Position numbers and translations under genes: made by a program. Below are positions 1 to 5,660 of a stretch of DNA of 7,156 nt, piece after piece; within the stretch, counting starts at the first letter, position 1; every line of letters begins with the position of its first letter. The notes under the pieces were generated by a model. It searched no databases. It was given only the letters and a program-made list of their open reading frames with translations, and was not told the DNA's origin. Origin of the DNA: Thermocaproicibacter sp036844765 (GTDB taxonomy: Bacteria > Bacillota > Clostridia > Oscillospirales > Acutalibacteraceae); the NCBI GenBank assembly GCA_036844765.1, contig DAIUFE010000064.1:1-7156 (forward strand). The letters are read 5' to 3'.

Positions 1-1330
1 TCAGCACCTGCGTGCGCTCGCGCGCCTGCGCGTTCTCGTAGGTCACGTCGCGCACCTGCGGGTCGTGGCCGATGTCGCGGAAGTGCCGCGCGACGCTGTC
101 GCCGATCGGGATCTCCCGGAATTCCGCGCCCAGCAGCTCCGCGAGCTTCCGCGCGTTGCCCTTCGTGCGCGCCGTGGTGCCGAAGCCCGGCATCGTCACG
201 GCCAGGATGCCCTTCCGCGGCAGGCCCAGCAGGTCGAACGCCCGCGCCGTCACCAGCAGCGCGAGGGTCGAATCCAGCCCGCCGGAGACGCCCAGCGCCA
301 CGCGCTTCGAGCCCGTGTGCTCCAGCCGCGTGCGCAGCCCCTGCGCCTGCATGGTCAGGATGGCCTCGCACCGCTCGGAAAGCTCCTTCTCGTCGTCCGG
401 CACGAACGGCAGCGCCGGGAACTTCCGCTCCAGGCGGAACTCCGGCTCTTTCATTGAGAACGGGACCACGCGGGCGGCCGCGCCGCCGCGCCACGTCGTC
501 ATGCGCAGGCGCTCCTGCGAAAGGCGCTGCAGGTCGATATCCGCCGTCGTCAGACCCGTGGTGAACGGCTTCGACTCCTTCAATAGGGTGCCGTTTTCCG
601 CGATGAGGTCGTGCCCGGCGAAGACCAGGTCGGTGCTGGATTCCCCCTCGCCCGCGTCGGCGTAGGCGTAGGCGCACAGCAGCCGCGCGGACTGCCCCTT
701 CACCAGCCCGCGGCGGTAGGGGGCCTTGCCGATGGTCTCGTCGCTCGCCGAAAGGTTGAACAGCACGGTCGCCCCCGCCTGCGCCAGGCGGACGGAGGGC
801 GGGCACGGCACCCACAGGTCCTCGCAGAGCTCGGCGCCGACGGTCAGGCCCGGCACCGTCTCGCACCGGAAGAGCAGGCTGTTGCCCAGCGGCACGGTCT
901 GCCCGCACAGGCGCGCCTCGGCGCATTCCGGCGCGGGGGAGAAGTGCCGCCCCTCGTAGAACTCGCCGTAGCCGGGCAGATAGCTCTTGGCCGCAAGGCC
1001 CAGCAGCCGCCCGCGGCAGAACACCGCCGCGCAGTTGTAAAGCTCCGCCCCGCACGCGACGGGCAGGCCCACCAGCGCCAGCAGGTCCATCCCCGCCGTC
1101 CGCTCCAGCAGCGCGCCGAGGGCGCGCTCCGCCCCGGCGATCAGCGTCCGCCCCCGGAACAGGTCGCCGCAGGTGTAGCCCGTCAGGCACAGCTCCGGGA
1201 ACGCGGCCGCCCCCACGCCGCGGGTCTCGCACTCGCGCATCAGCGCCAGCACGGAATTCATGTTGTATTCGCAGTCCGCCACTTTGATCTTCGGCGTCGC
1301 GGCCGCGATGCGGAAAAATCCGTCCTTCAT
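1..1330 (-). CDS. nadE: Glutamine-dependent NAD+ synthase, C-terminus beyond the left edge
   Basis: The encoded enzyme makes NAD+ from nicotinic acid adenine dinucleotide, ATP and glutamine in the cytosol, the last step of NAD biosynthesis. The first 443 residues are present. The N-terminal nitrilase-type glutaminase domain shows all three catalytic residues: Glu46 in FPELCLTGY, Lys115 in AAKSYLPGYGEF and Cys169 in GAELCEDLW. The synthetase domain follows, with the PP-loop ATP-binding motif SGGLDST at 349-355 and the typical MPGFGTTARTKGNA segment. Family members of this two-domain type are usually around 640-680 residues, so roughly 200 residues lie outside the window. The ATG at 1330-1328 overlaps the TGA of the preceding gene (ATGA), which fixes the start and implies translational coupling. 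The family call is firm; the cofactor role of the missing part is assumed from the family. Confidence 0.96.
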   Translation of the reverse strand, partial: MKDGFFRIAAATPKIKVADCEYNMNSVLALMRECETRGVGAAAFPELCLTGYTCGDLFRGRTLIAGAERALGALLERTAGMDLLALVGLPVACGAELYNCAAVFCRGRLLGLAAKSYLPGYGEFYEGRHFSPAPECAEARLCGQTVPLGNSLLFRCETVPGLTVGAELCEDLWVPCPPSVRLAQAGATVLFNLSASDETIGKAPYRRGLVKGQSARLLCAYAYADAGEGESSTDLVFAGHDLIAENGTLLKESKPFTTGLTTADIDLQRLSQERLRMTTWRGGAAARVVPFSMKEPEFRLERKFPALPFVPDDEKELSERCEAILTMQAQGLRTRLEHTGSKRVALGVSGGLDSTLALLVTARAFDLLGLPRKGILAVTMPGFGTTARTKGNARKLAELLGAEFREIPIGDSVARHFRDIGHDPQVRDVTYENAQARERTQVL

Positions 1331-2460
1331 TTTTCTTTCGCCCCTTCGCCCTCCGCCGCGGCGGAAGAAACCCCTTCCGCGGCCGCGGGGGCCGTTTCCG
1401 CCGCGGCGGAAGCCTCTTCCGCGGCGGCCTGCGGTTCCCCGGCGTGCCGGCTGTCGAAACCGGCGAAGAACGCGCCGACCGCAATGCAGGAATAATACGC
1501 GAGGAACCGCCACAGCAGCATGGCCTGCGTGAGGATCTCCCCGTTGAAAAAGATCCGGAAGATGACCAGGAAGCTGCCCTCCGCCGCGCCGGCGGCCCCC
1601 GGCAGCGGCGTGTAGCTCGAGATCATGGTCACGAAGCTCTGCGCCGCGATCATGTCGAACACGGGCGCGCCCGGGCTGCGGAACGCCTTGTAAATAAAAA
1701 ACGGCACCGCGAACGACGCCGTCAGCTGCGCGAGCGTAAAGCCGTAGAGCCGCGCGCTCAGCGCCCGGTCGTCCTTCAGCGCCCGGTTGTTCTCCAGGTA
1801 GAACTGAAGCTGGCCGCGCACCTTCCGCCGCGTCTCCTCCGGCCGGCGGACCAGGCGCAGCTTCGTCAGCGCCCACACCGCGCCGCCGATCAGCCGCGTC
1901 GTGAAGCCCGGGCTGTGGGTGAACAGCAGCAGCAGCACCACCACGGCCGCCTGGCACAGGAAGCCGATGAACGCCAACGCCATGAAGCCCTGGATCTTCG
2001 TGCGGAAAAACGGGTACCGCACCACGATGACCAGCAGCGAGTAGCCGGTGATGGAGGTCTGGTACACCAGGAATTTGCGCACCAGCGCCGAGACCGCAAT
2101 GCCCGACGGCACCCCCTGCCGCATCAGCGAGAGCAGCTGCATCGGCTGCCCCGCCAGGGCGTAGGGCGTCACGGCGTTGAAATACTGCCCCACCATCGTC
2201 GTGCGGAACGCGCGCCGGAAGCTGTACGCCGGCCGCACGGCGCGCCCCACCAGGCCGCGCAGGGTGCAGGCCTCCATCGCCCAGCCGAGCGCCACGCTCC
2301 CGGCGGCGCACGCCAGCCAGAACGGGTTCAGCGTCGGCAGGCTGCCCAGCAGCACGGCCAGATTGTTCCCCGAAACGCAGAAATAGACCAGCAGCCCCAC
2401 CGACGCCGCGAACAGCGCCGCCTGGAACAGCCTCGACCCTTTTTTGCGATCTTTCACCAT
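1327..2460 (-). CDS. LPG-synthase transmembrane / UPF0104 family flippase-like membrane protein
   Basis: The protein is a 377-residue polytopic membrane protein. Hydrophobic segments lie near residues 11-30, 46-62, 93-112, 121-148, 157-181, 240-258, 268-285, 294-307 and 312-336. Two family-typical motifs are visible: YFNAVTPYALAGQPMQ at 93-108 and PLPGAAGAAEGSF at 285-297. Both are characteristic of the membrane domain shared by MprF, YbhN and archaeal AglD. There is no MprF-type lysyl-transferase domain, so a lipid or lipid-linked sugar translocation role is inferred, not shown. The gene follows a family-2 glycosyltransferase and overlaps nadE by 4 nt. The C-terminal tail from 341 on is an Ala/Glu-rich low-complexity extension with four AAAE units and looks dispensable. 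The ATG at 2460 has no close Shine-Dalgarno; the nearest good one (AAAGGAG) is about 39 nt upstream with a hairpin between, and no in-frame ATG, GTG or TTG lies in that gap. Confidence 0.88.
   Translation of the reverse strand: MVKDRKKGSRLFQAALFAASVGLLVYFCVSGNNLAVLLGSLPTLNPFWLACAAGSVALGWAMEACTLRGLVGRAVRPAYSFRRAFRTTMVGQYFNAVTPYALAGQPMQLLSLMRQGVPSGIAVSALVRKFLVYQTSITGYSLLVIVVRYPFFRTKIQGFMALAFIGFLCQAAVVVLLLLFTHSPGFTTRLIGGAVWALTKLRLVRRPEETRRKVRGQLQFYLENNRALKDDRALSARLYGFTLAQLTASFAVPFFIYKAFRSPGAPVFDMIAAQSFVTMISSYTPLPGAAGAAEGSFLVIFRIFFNGEILTQAMLLWRFLAYYSCIAVGAFFAGFDSRHAGEPQAAAEEASAAAETAPAAAEGVSSAAAEGEGAKEK
1352..1430. repeat. Imperfect GC palindrome repeats encoding the Ala-Glu tail
   Basis: Four related units built on TTCCGC/GCGGAA lie in the last ~80 bases of the flippase-like gene: 1352-1365 (TCCGCCGCGGCGGA, perfect palindrome), around 1375-1387, 1396-1411 (TTCCGCCGCGGCGGAA, perfect 16-bp palindrome) and around 1417-1429. 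Read on the minus strand they encode AAAE units at residues 345-348, 352-355, 359-362 and 367-370, spaced 7, 7 and 8 residues. The spacing suggests unit duplication or slippage. Confidence 0.7.
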
Positions 2461-2477
2461 ACCCGCGGCCCCGCGCC

Positions 2478-2506
2478 CGCTTTCCGGCGGCGGAAGCGGC
2501 TCCTTT
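2478..2506 (-). promoter_or_regulatory. Displaced Shine-Dalgarno plus hairpin before the flippase-like gene
   Basis: AAAGGAG at 2506-2500 overlaps the stop codon of the glycosyltransferase gene. It is followed by a hairpin with arms CCGCTTCCG and CGGAAAGCGG (about 2499-2477, one bulged A, four-base loop). The ATG at 2460 comes 39 nt after the ribosome binding site; if the hairpin folds, the effective spacing shrinks to about 16 nt. This could set the translation ratio of the two genes. Confidence 0.4.
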
Positions 2507-3492
2507 CAGCGGACGGAGTAGTCCTTTTCCAGCGCCTCGGGGGCGGCCACCACGTCCGGCAGCTGGCCGAGAACGGCCCGGGAGCCGAGCTCATCCGCCG
2601 AATAGTGCCTCAGCGCCCTGGATACCCGCCGCATGTTGGCCATGCAGCCCCGCATACATTTTTTCTCGCCGTGCAGCTTTAATACATACAGGTAGCAGCA
2701 CCCGCACGCCTTCCGGATCAGCGCGTTGTAGCTCCTGCGGTATTTCCCGAAGAGGCCGTTCTTTTCCAGCGAGATGCGGACCATCGCCACGGCGTGGAGG
2801 TAATCGTTGATCTTGTTCGCGTTCATGGTTGCCAGGATGCTCGAGGGGCGCTGGTTGTAGTAGTACAGCGGCCGGTCGATCACCGCCACGCGCCGGGCGC
2901 GGGCGAACACGCGGCTGGTGGTGGCCATGTCTTCGAACGACATCGGCGGGAAGGCGATGTTCCCCTCCGCGAACAGGCTGCGGCGGTACAGCTTGTTCCA
3001 CGCCAGGCTCTGGATCTGCACGTCGCGCAGCAGGCGGTCCATCGCCTCCTCGCGGCTGAACACGCCCTTGCACCGGAACGGGTACTCGAACAGAAAGTCG
3101 TTTTCGATGAAGTGGAAGTAATAGTAGCAGCAGGCGATGTCCGCGTCGTTGTCCACGCAGGCGCGGCGCAGCTCCTCCAGATAGGTGGGCGCCACGTAGT
3201 CGTCGCTGTCCACAAAGGCGATATACTTCCCGCGCGCGGCGGCCATTCCGGCGTTGCGCGCCCGCGAAAGCCCCCCGTTCGCCTGGTCGATCACACGGAT
3301 ATAGCCGTATTTCTGCGCGAAGTGATGCAGGATCTCCGGCGAACTGTCCGGCGACCCGTCGTTCACGGCGATGACCTCGAAATCGCGGAAGGTCTGTCCC
3401 ACCAGCGACGAAAGGCACCGCCCCACGTATTTCTCCACGTTGTAGACCGGCACCACCACGCTGATCTCCGGCGTATGTTTTTCCTGCGGCAA
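2506..3492 (-). CDS. Family 2 (GT-A) glycosyltransferase
   Basis: The 328-residue protein is predicted to transfer a sugar from a nucleotide donor to a glycan or lipid-linked acceptor on the cytoplasmic side of the membrane. The GT-A fold signature is complete: ISVVVPVYN at 10-18, NDGSPDSS at 44-51 for nucleotide binding, NGGLSRARNAG at 72-82, and the metal-binding DSDD at 95-98. The acceptor half carries AWNKLYRRSLF (164-174) and SFEDM (185-189), as is common in capsule and exopolysaccharide enzymes of this family. No transmembrane segment is evident. The start is TTG at 3492, chosen because AAAGGAAG (3507-3500) sits 7 nt upstream and because the family fold begins right after it. It is the first gene of the operon with the flippase-like gene and nadE. 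The sugar and acceptor cannot be told from sequence. Confidence 0.93.
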   Translation of the reverse strand: MPQEKHTPEISVVVPVYNVEKYVGRCLSSLVGQTFRDFEVIAVNDGSPDSSPEILHHFAQKYGYIRVIDQANGGLSRARNAGMAAARGKYIAFVDSDDYVAPTYLEELRRACVDNDADIACCYYYFHFIENDFLFEYPFRCKGVFSREEAMDRLLRDVQIQSLAWNKLYRRSLFAEGNIAFPPMSFEDMATTSRVFARARRVAVIDRPLYYYNQRPSSILATMNANKINDYLHAVAMVRISLEKNGLFGKYRRSYNALIRKACGCCYLYVLKLHGEKKCMRGCMANMRRVSRALRHYSADELGSRAVLGQLPDVVAAPEALEKDYSVR

Positions 3493-3499
3493 AACAGTT

Positions 3500-3507
3500 C
3501 TTCCTTT
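3500..3507 (-). promoter_or_regulatory. Ribosome binding site that fixes the TTG start of the glycosyltransferase
   Basis: AAAGGAAG on the minus strand, 7 nt before TTG 3492-3490. No ATG lies nearby in frame, so this site decides the start. Confidence 0.7.
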
Positions 3508-3513
3508 CCCGCG

Positions 3514-3535
3514 CGGCCGCGGCGGCCGTTTTTTT
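3514..3535 (+). terminator. Intrinsic terminator facing antisense to the glycosyltransferase leader
   Basis: Read on the plus strand, CGGCCG (3514-3519), loop CGG, CGGCCG (3523-3528) forms a perfect 6-bp GC stem followed at once by seven T (3529-3535). All genes here are on the minus strand, so this would stop rightward antisense transcripts. For the leftward mRNA it is simply a hairpin just upstream of the ribosome binding site. Confidence 0.55.
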
Positions 3536-3600
3536 GCAGACCCGCCCCTTCCGGGGCAATGGAAAAAGCCGGGACGCCCCGTTTCCGGTTTTTCACTCTT

Positions 3601-3629
3601 ATTCTTGCAGAAAAGGGGCCGAAAGTCAA
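3601..3629 (-). promoter_or_regulatory. Sigma-A type promoter of the glycosyltransferase-flippase-nadE operon
   Basis: TTGACT (3629-3624, 5 of 6 to consensus), 17-bp spacer, AAGAAT (3606-3601, 4 of 6) with TG one base upstream as in an extended -10. Transcription would begin near 3594, leaving a leader of about 100 nt. The leader holds small hairpins, including GCCCC-GGAA-GGGGC (3557-3544) and a 4-bp stem followed by T5 (about 3581-3563), too weak to call an attenuator. Confidence 0.7.
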
Positions 3630-3645
3630 GTTCTTTTCAGGCCCC
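3611..3645 (-). terminator. Intrinsic terminator of the VanW gene, overlapping the next promoter
   Basis: On the minus strand GGGGCC (3645-3640) pairs with GGCCCC (3620-3615). An inner A/T-rich stem extends it (GAAA(A)G with CTTTC), the loop is AACTTGA and TTTT follows (3614-3611). The VanW stop codon TGA (3639-3637) lies in the hairpin, and the TTGACT -35 of the following operon lies in its loop and 3' arm. Confidence 0.6.
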
Positions 3646-5214
3646 GCGCGCCGCTGACGCGGCTTCCCCCGCCCCGGCCGGCGCGGAGGAGGCGCCCGCC
3701 GCCGAGGACGGTTGTTCGGGCGCCGAAGAGGAGGGCTTTTTCTCCGGGGCCGACGACGCCGGGGCTTTCCCCAGCTTCGCGGGGTCGGTCCCCTCGCCGT
3801 AAAGATAGTACGCGGGCTGCGCCTTATAATAGGAAGAGGGCAGCTTCTCGGTCTTCACGGCTTTGCCGTTTTTGTAATAGGTCCTCTGCGCCGCGGCGCG
3901 GTACCCCGTGCGGGCCTTCGAGGCGAACTTCACCGCGCCGGCCGCGAGCGTGCGGTCCAGCACGTATTTGGGCTTCTCCGGCGCGGGGATGGTCTGCGTG
4001 ACCTGCGACGAGACGCGGATCTCGTCGTACTCCGGCGGCCGGTAGCCGTAGAACTCGGCCGTGAGCACGCGCCCCTTCGTATGGGTCAGCACATAGACGG
4101 GGTACGGCGTCGGGTTGCGGAACTTGAAATCGACGCCCGGATAGCTGACGGTCGCGTCCTGCCCGATCGGGCAGTAGCTGGAGGGCAGCGAGTGATTGGT
4201 CCTCTCCGCGATCGCCATCCCGGCGCGCAGGGCCGCGCCGTAGACCGTGGTGGAAGCCTGGCAGATGCCGCCGCCATAATCCTGGATCAGCCTGCCGTTC
4301 AAAATGGCGCCCGCGGGCCGGTAGCCGTGGGCCTTGTCGCACGGCCCCGCGGTGCCGAGGAACGAGAACGTGCCGCCCGCCGGCACCGCCGTCCCGCCGA
4401 CCGAGGCCAGCGCGCGCGCCATGTTATAGGTGCCGTCCGCCGTGTTGGTGGAGGTGGTGCTGTACTCCGAGAGCTTCCCCATGCGGCTTTTCAGCTCCGC
4501 GAGCGAGAGGGAAGGCTCCGGCTCCGACGCTTTCACGGCCACCGTGCCCGTGTGCGGCCCCTCCGCGGCCGCCTTCACGCCGGCCCACAGCGCGTCCCGG
4601 TCGACGGCGACGCCGTTCGCGCCGGCTTTGTACGAGAACGTCCCCGTCTTTTCGTCGAACGACGCCACGGAGGGCTCGGCGGGCTTCCGGTCGATCTGCG
4701 CCGCGACCGCCTCCACCTTCGTTTTCAGCGCGTCCTCGTCGAGCCGGGCCGTCAGGGGAAAATCCTTCGGCTTCGTCTTCAGCGCCTCCACCAGGCGGAA
4801 CCGCTCCGCGCGGTCCCCTTCGCGCCCGTAGGCGTACGCCTTCTTCAGCGCGTCGGCGGCGTTCCCGGCGAAGGTCATGTCGTCCTGCGTGAGCCGCCAT
4901 TCCTTACCGCCGTATGTAATCGCGATGTCGTAGCGGCCGGCCGCCTCTTTCTCTTTACCGCTCAGCGCGGCCTGCGCCTGCTCCCGCGTCATGCCGCCCA
5001 GCGGCACGCCCTGCACCGAGATCCCCCGGTAGAACCGGTCGGTGTCCAGCAGCGCCGACGCCGCCTTCTCCCACTGGACGCGGGCGTAAAGGCTCCGCCC
5101 GCCGAACACGGCCGCGGCGACGCCGACGGCGGCGAGCAAAACCGCCAGCGCGGTCCTGCCCCGCGGGCGCCCGCCTCCGCGCCGCGCGTACGCTTCGTTC
5201 CGTGCAGTAATCAA
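3637..5214 (-). CDS. Membrane-anchored VanW/YoaR-type protein with G5-like domain
   Basis: This is a cell-envelope protein of 525 residues from the chosen start. A short basic cytoplasmic tail (ARRGGGRPRGR) precedes one transmembrane segment (21-38), so the bulk is extracellular. Residues 59-165 and about 166-235 resemble the paired putative peptidoglycan-binding repeats of YoaR proteins (GISVQGVPLGGMTREQA). Residues 250-380 form the VanW domain, with FSFLGTAGP, DYGGGICQASTTVYGAA (312-328) and NHSLPSSYCPIGQDATVSYPG. Residues 398-472 look like a G5 domain. The tail from 483 is Ser/Ala/Pro-rich. The biochemical activity of VanW is unknown; the name comes from a vancomycin-resistance cluster and does not imply resistance here. 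Start: TTG 5214 has GGAGGGA 6 nt upstream. In-frame alternatives are ATG 5229 (weak GGA) and TTG 5289 (no good site). Confidence 0.92.
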   Translation of the reverse strand: MITARNEAYARRGGGRPRGRTALAVLLAAVGVAAAVFGGRSLYARVQWEKAASALLDTDRFYRGISVQGVPLGGMTREQAQAALSGKEKEAAGRYDIAITYGGKEWRLTQDDMTFAGNAADALKKAYAYGREGDRAERFRLVEALKTKPKDFPLTARLDEDALKTKVEAVAAQIDRKPAEPSVASFDEKTGTFSYKAGANGVAVDRDALWAGVKAAAEGPHTGTVAVKASEPEPSLSLAELKSRMGKLSEYSTTSTNTADGTYNMARALASVGGTAVPAGGTFSFLGTAGPCDKAHGYRPAGAILNGRLIQDYGGGICQASTTVYGAALRAGMAIAERTNHSLPSSYCPIGQDATVSYPGVDFKFRNPTPYPVYVLTHTKGRVLTAEFYGYRPPEYDEIRVSSQVTQTIPAPEKPKYVLDRTLAAGAVKFASKARTGYRAAAQRTYYKNGKAVKTEKLPSSYYKAQPAYYLYGEGTDPAKLGKAPASSAPEKKPSSSAPEQPSSAAGASSAPAGAGEAASAARGA

Positions 5215-5342
5215 TCCGGGTCCCTCCATCGCAAATTCCAGGCCGGCGGCAAAGCCGCTTTCGCGTTTCGCGGGAACGGGTCCCCGCAAAACAAGCTTCG
5301 CCGAAAGATGCGGTAAAGCTTACAAATTCCGGTCCCATCCAT
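5211..5342 (-). CDS. Candidate 43-residue upstream ORF coupled to the VanW gene
   Basis: ATG 5342-5340 has GAGGGAG (5357-5351) 8 nt upstream. The frame (MDGTGICKLYRIFRRSLF...) runs 43 codons to TGA 5213-5211. That TGA overlaps the TTG start of the VanW gene as TTGA, a layout typical of translational coupling. Third-position GC is visibly lower than in the neighbouring genes and the peptide matches nothing I recognise, so it may be a leader that serves only to deliver ribosomes. The frame is open upstream to ATG 5483, only a few bases after the expected transcript start and with no ribosome binding site; a 90-residue product from there is less likely. Confidence 0.35.
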   Translation of the reverse strand: MDGTGICKLYRIFRRSLFCGDPFPRNAKAALPPAWNLRWRDPD

Positions 5343-5428
5343 CAAGCAGGCTCCCTCATTTGCGGCGCTTGCCGCCAAACACCCTTTTGCCGCTTCGCGG
5401 CATTTCCCCCGTCGGGGGGAATCACCGG
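5246..5428 (-). ncRNA. Candidate structured leader RNA of the VanW gene, no known family
   Basis: The stretch 5215-5490 lacks a recognisable gene but is transcribed from the promoter at 5497-5525. On the minus strand it holds in order: UUCCCCC/GGGGGAA (5421-5404, loop CGAC), GCCGC/GCGGC (5401-5389, loop GAA), GCGGC/GCCGC (5375-5362, loop AAGC), all enclosed by CCGGU (5428-5424) with ACCGG (5333-5329). Then come AAGCUU/AAGCUU with inner CCG/CGG (5321-5293), GCGGG/CCCGC (5287-5270), CGCG/CGCG (5272-5262, loop AAA, exclusive with the previous one) and GCGGC/GCCGC (5258-5246, loop UUU). A closed multibranch junction with purine-rich single-stranded joints resembles a riboswitch, but I find no match to the consensus of c-di-AMP, c-di-GMP, cobalamin, THF, ZTP or fluoride classes as I remember them. 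GC-rich DNA folds easily, so this remains a candidate. Confidence 0.4.
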
Positions 5429-5496
5429 CGCGGTTTTCAACGGCCTGACAGTTTTTCGGCACTTTGTGGTTTCTCAAATCCATACTTCTTATTTTT

Positions 5497-5525
5497 ATTA
5501 TAGCCCGGCGGTTTTCCGAAGTAAA
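5497..5525 (-). promoter_or_regulatory. Promoter of the VanW transcript
   Basis: TTTACT (5525-5520, 4 of 6), 17-bp spacer, perfect TATAAT (5502-5497), then an A/T-rich start region. Transcription would begin near 5490, giving a leader of about 275 nt before the VanW start. Confidence 0.72.
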
Positions 5526-5556
5526 GTTACAGCCCCGTCATCTCGCCGGAAGGTTC

Positions 5557-5585
5557 TGGATTCCCGATGAAATCTATGATATAAT
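5557..5585 (+). promoter_or_regulatory. Promoter of the UgtP-like glycosyltransferase gene
   Basis: Perfect TATAAT at 5580-5585 with TG at 5577-5578 (extended -10). The -35 position, 17 bp upstream (TGGATT, 5557-5562), matches consensus at only 3 of 6, which is acceptable with an extended -10. Start of transcription would be near 5592. It lies back to back with the VanW promoter, with 31 bp between the two -35 elements. Confidence 0.7.
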
Positions 5586-5603
5586 ATCGCTGATTCAGAA
5601 CGG

Positions 5604-5622
5604 GCCGGCATTTTTTGCCGGC
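5604..5622 (+). promoter_or_regulatory. Hairpin in the leader of the UgtP-like gene
   Basis: GCCGGC (5604-5609) and GCCGGC (5617-5622) flank the loop ATTTTTT. With AAC/GTT outside them, they form a short stable stem close to the transcript 5' end. The T-run is in the loop, so it is not a terminator; a 5' stabilising hairpin is possible. A purine-rich ribosome binding site, GGGAGGGGGAG (5639-5649), follows. Confidence 0.4.
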
Positions 5623-5660
5623 GTTCCGCAGAAAACGCGGGAGGGGGAGTTTTGTCCGCC

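Noticed and set aside
1444..2682. Long plus-strand open frame (412 codons) opposite the flippase-like gene
   Set aside because: Composition is typical antisense shadow (Arg/His/Gln-rich, no domain); it also runs into the glycosyltransferase gene region without a ribosome binding site.
3637..5214. Vancomycin resistance determinant
   Set aside because: Only a VanW domain is present, with no VanH, VanA, VanX or VanRS genes nearby; VanW/YoaR proteins are common in clostridia without resistance.
5229..5289. VanW starts at ATG 5229 or TTG 5289
   Set aside because: TTG 5289 lacks a ribosome binding site and ATG 5229 has only a weak GGA, whereas TTG 5214 has GGAGGGA 6 nt upstream and overlaps the upstream stop. 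ATG 5229 cannot be fully excluded.
3712..5316. Long plus-strand open frame (534 codons) opposite the VanW gene
   Set aside because: Rich in Arg, Gly and His as expected for the complement of GC-biased codons, with no recognisable domain. The minus-strand frame has a complete VanW architecture.
4955..5338. Minus-strand ORF from ATG 5338 running into the VanW gene in another frame
   Set aside because: After about 50 codons it becomes an Arg-rich out-of-frame reading of the VanW coding region. The neighbouring ATG 5342 has better spacing to GAGGGAG.
5604..5622. Terminator or attenuator before the UgtP-like gene
   Set aside because: The T-run lies in the loop rather than after the stem, so it does not have the form of an intrinsic terminator.
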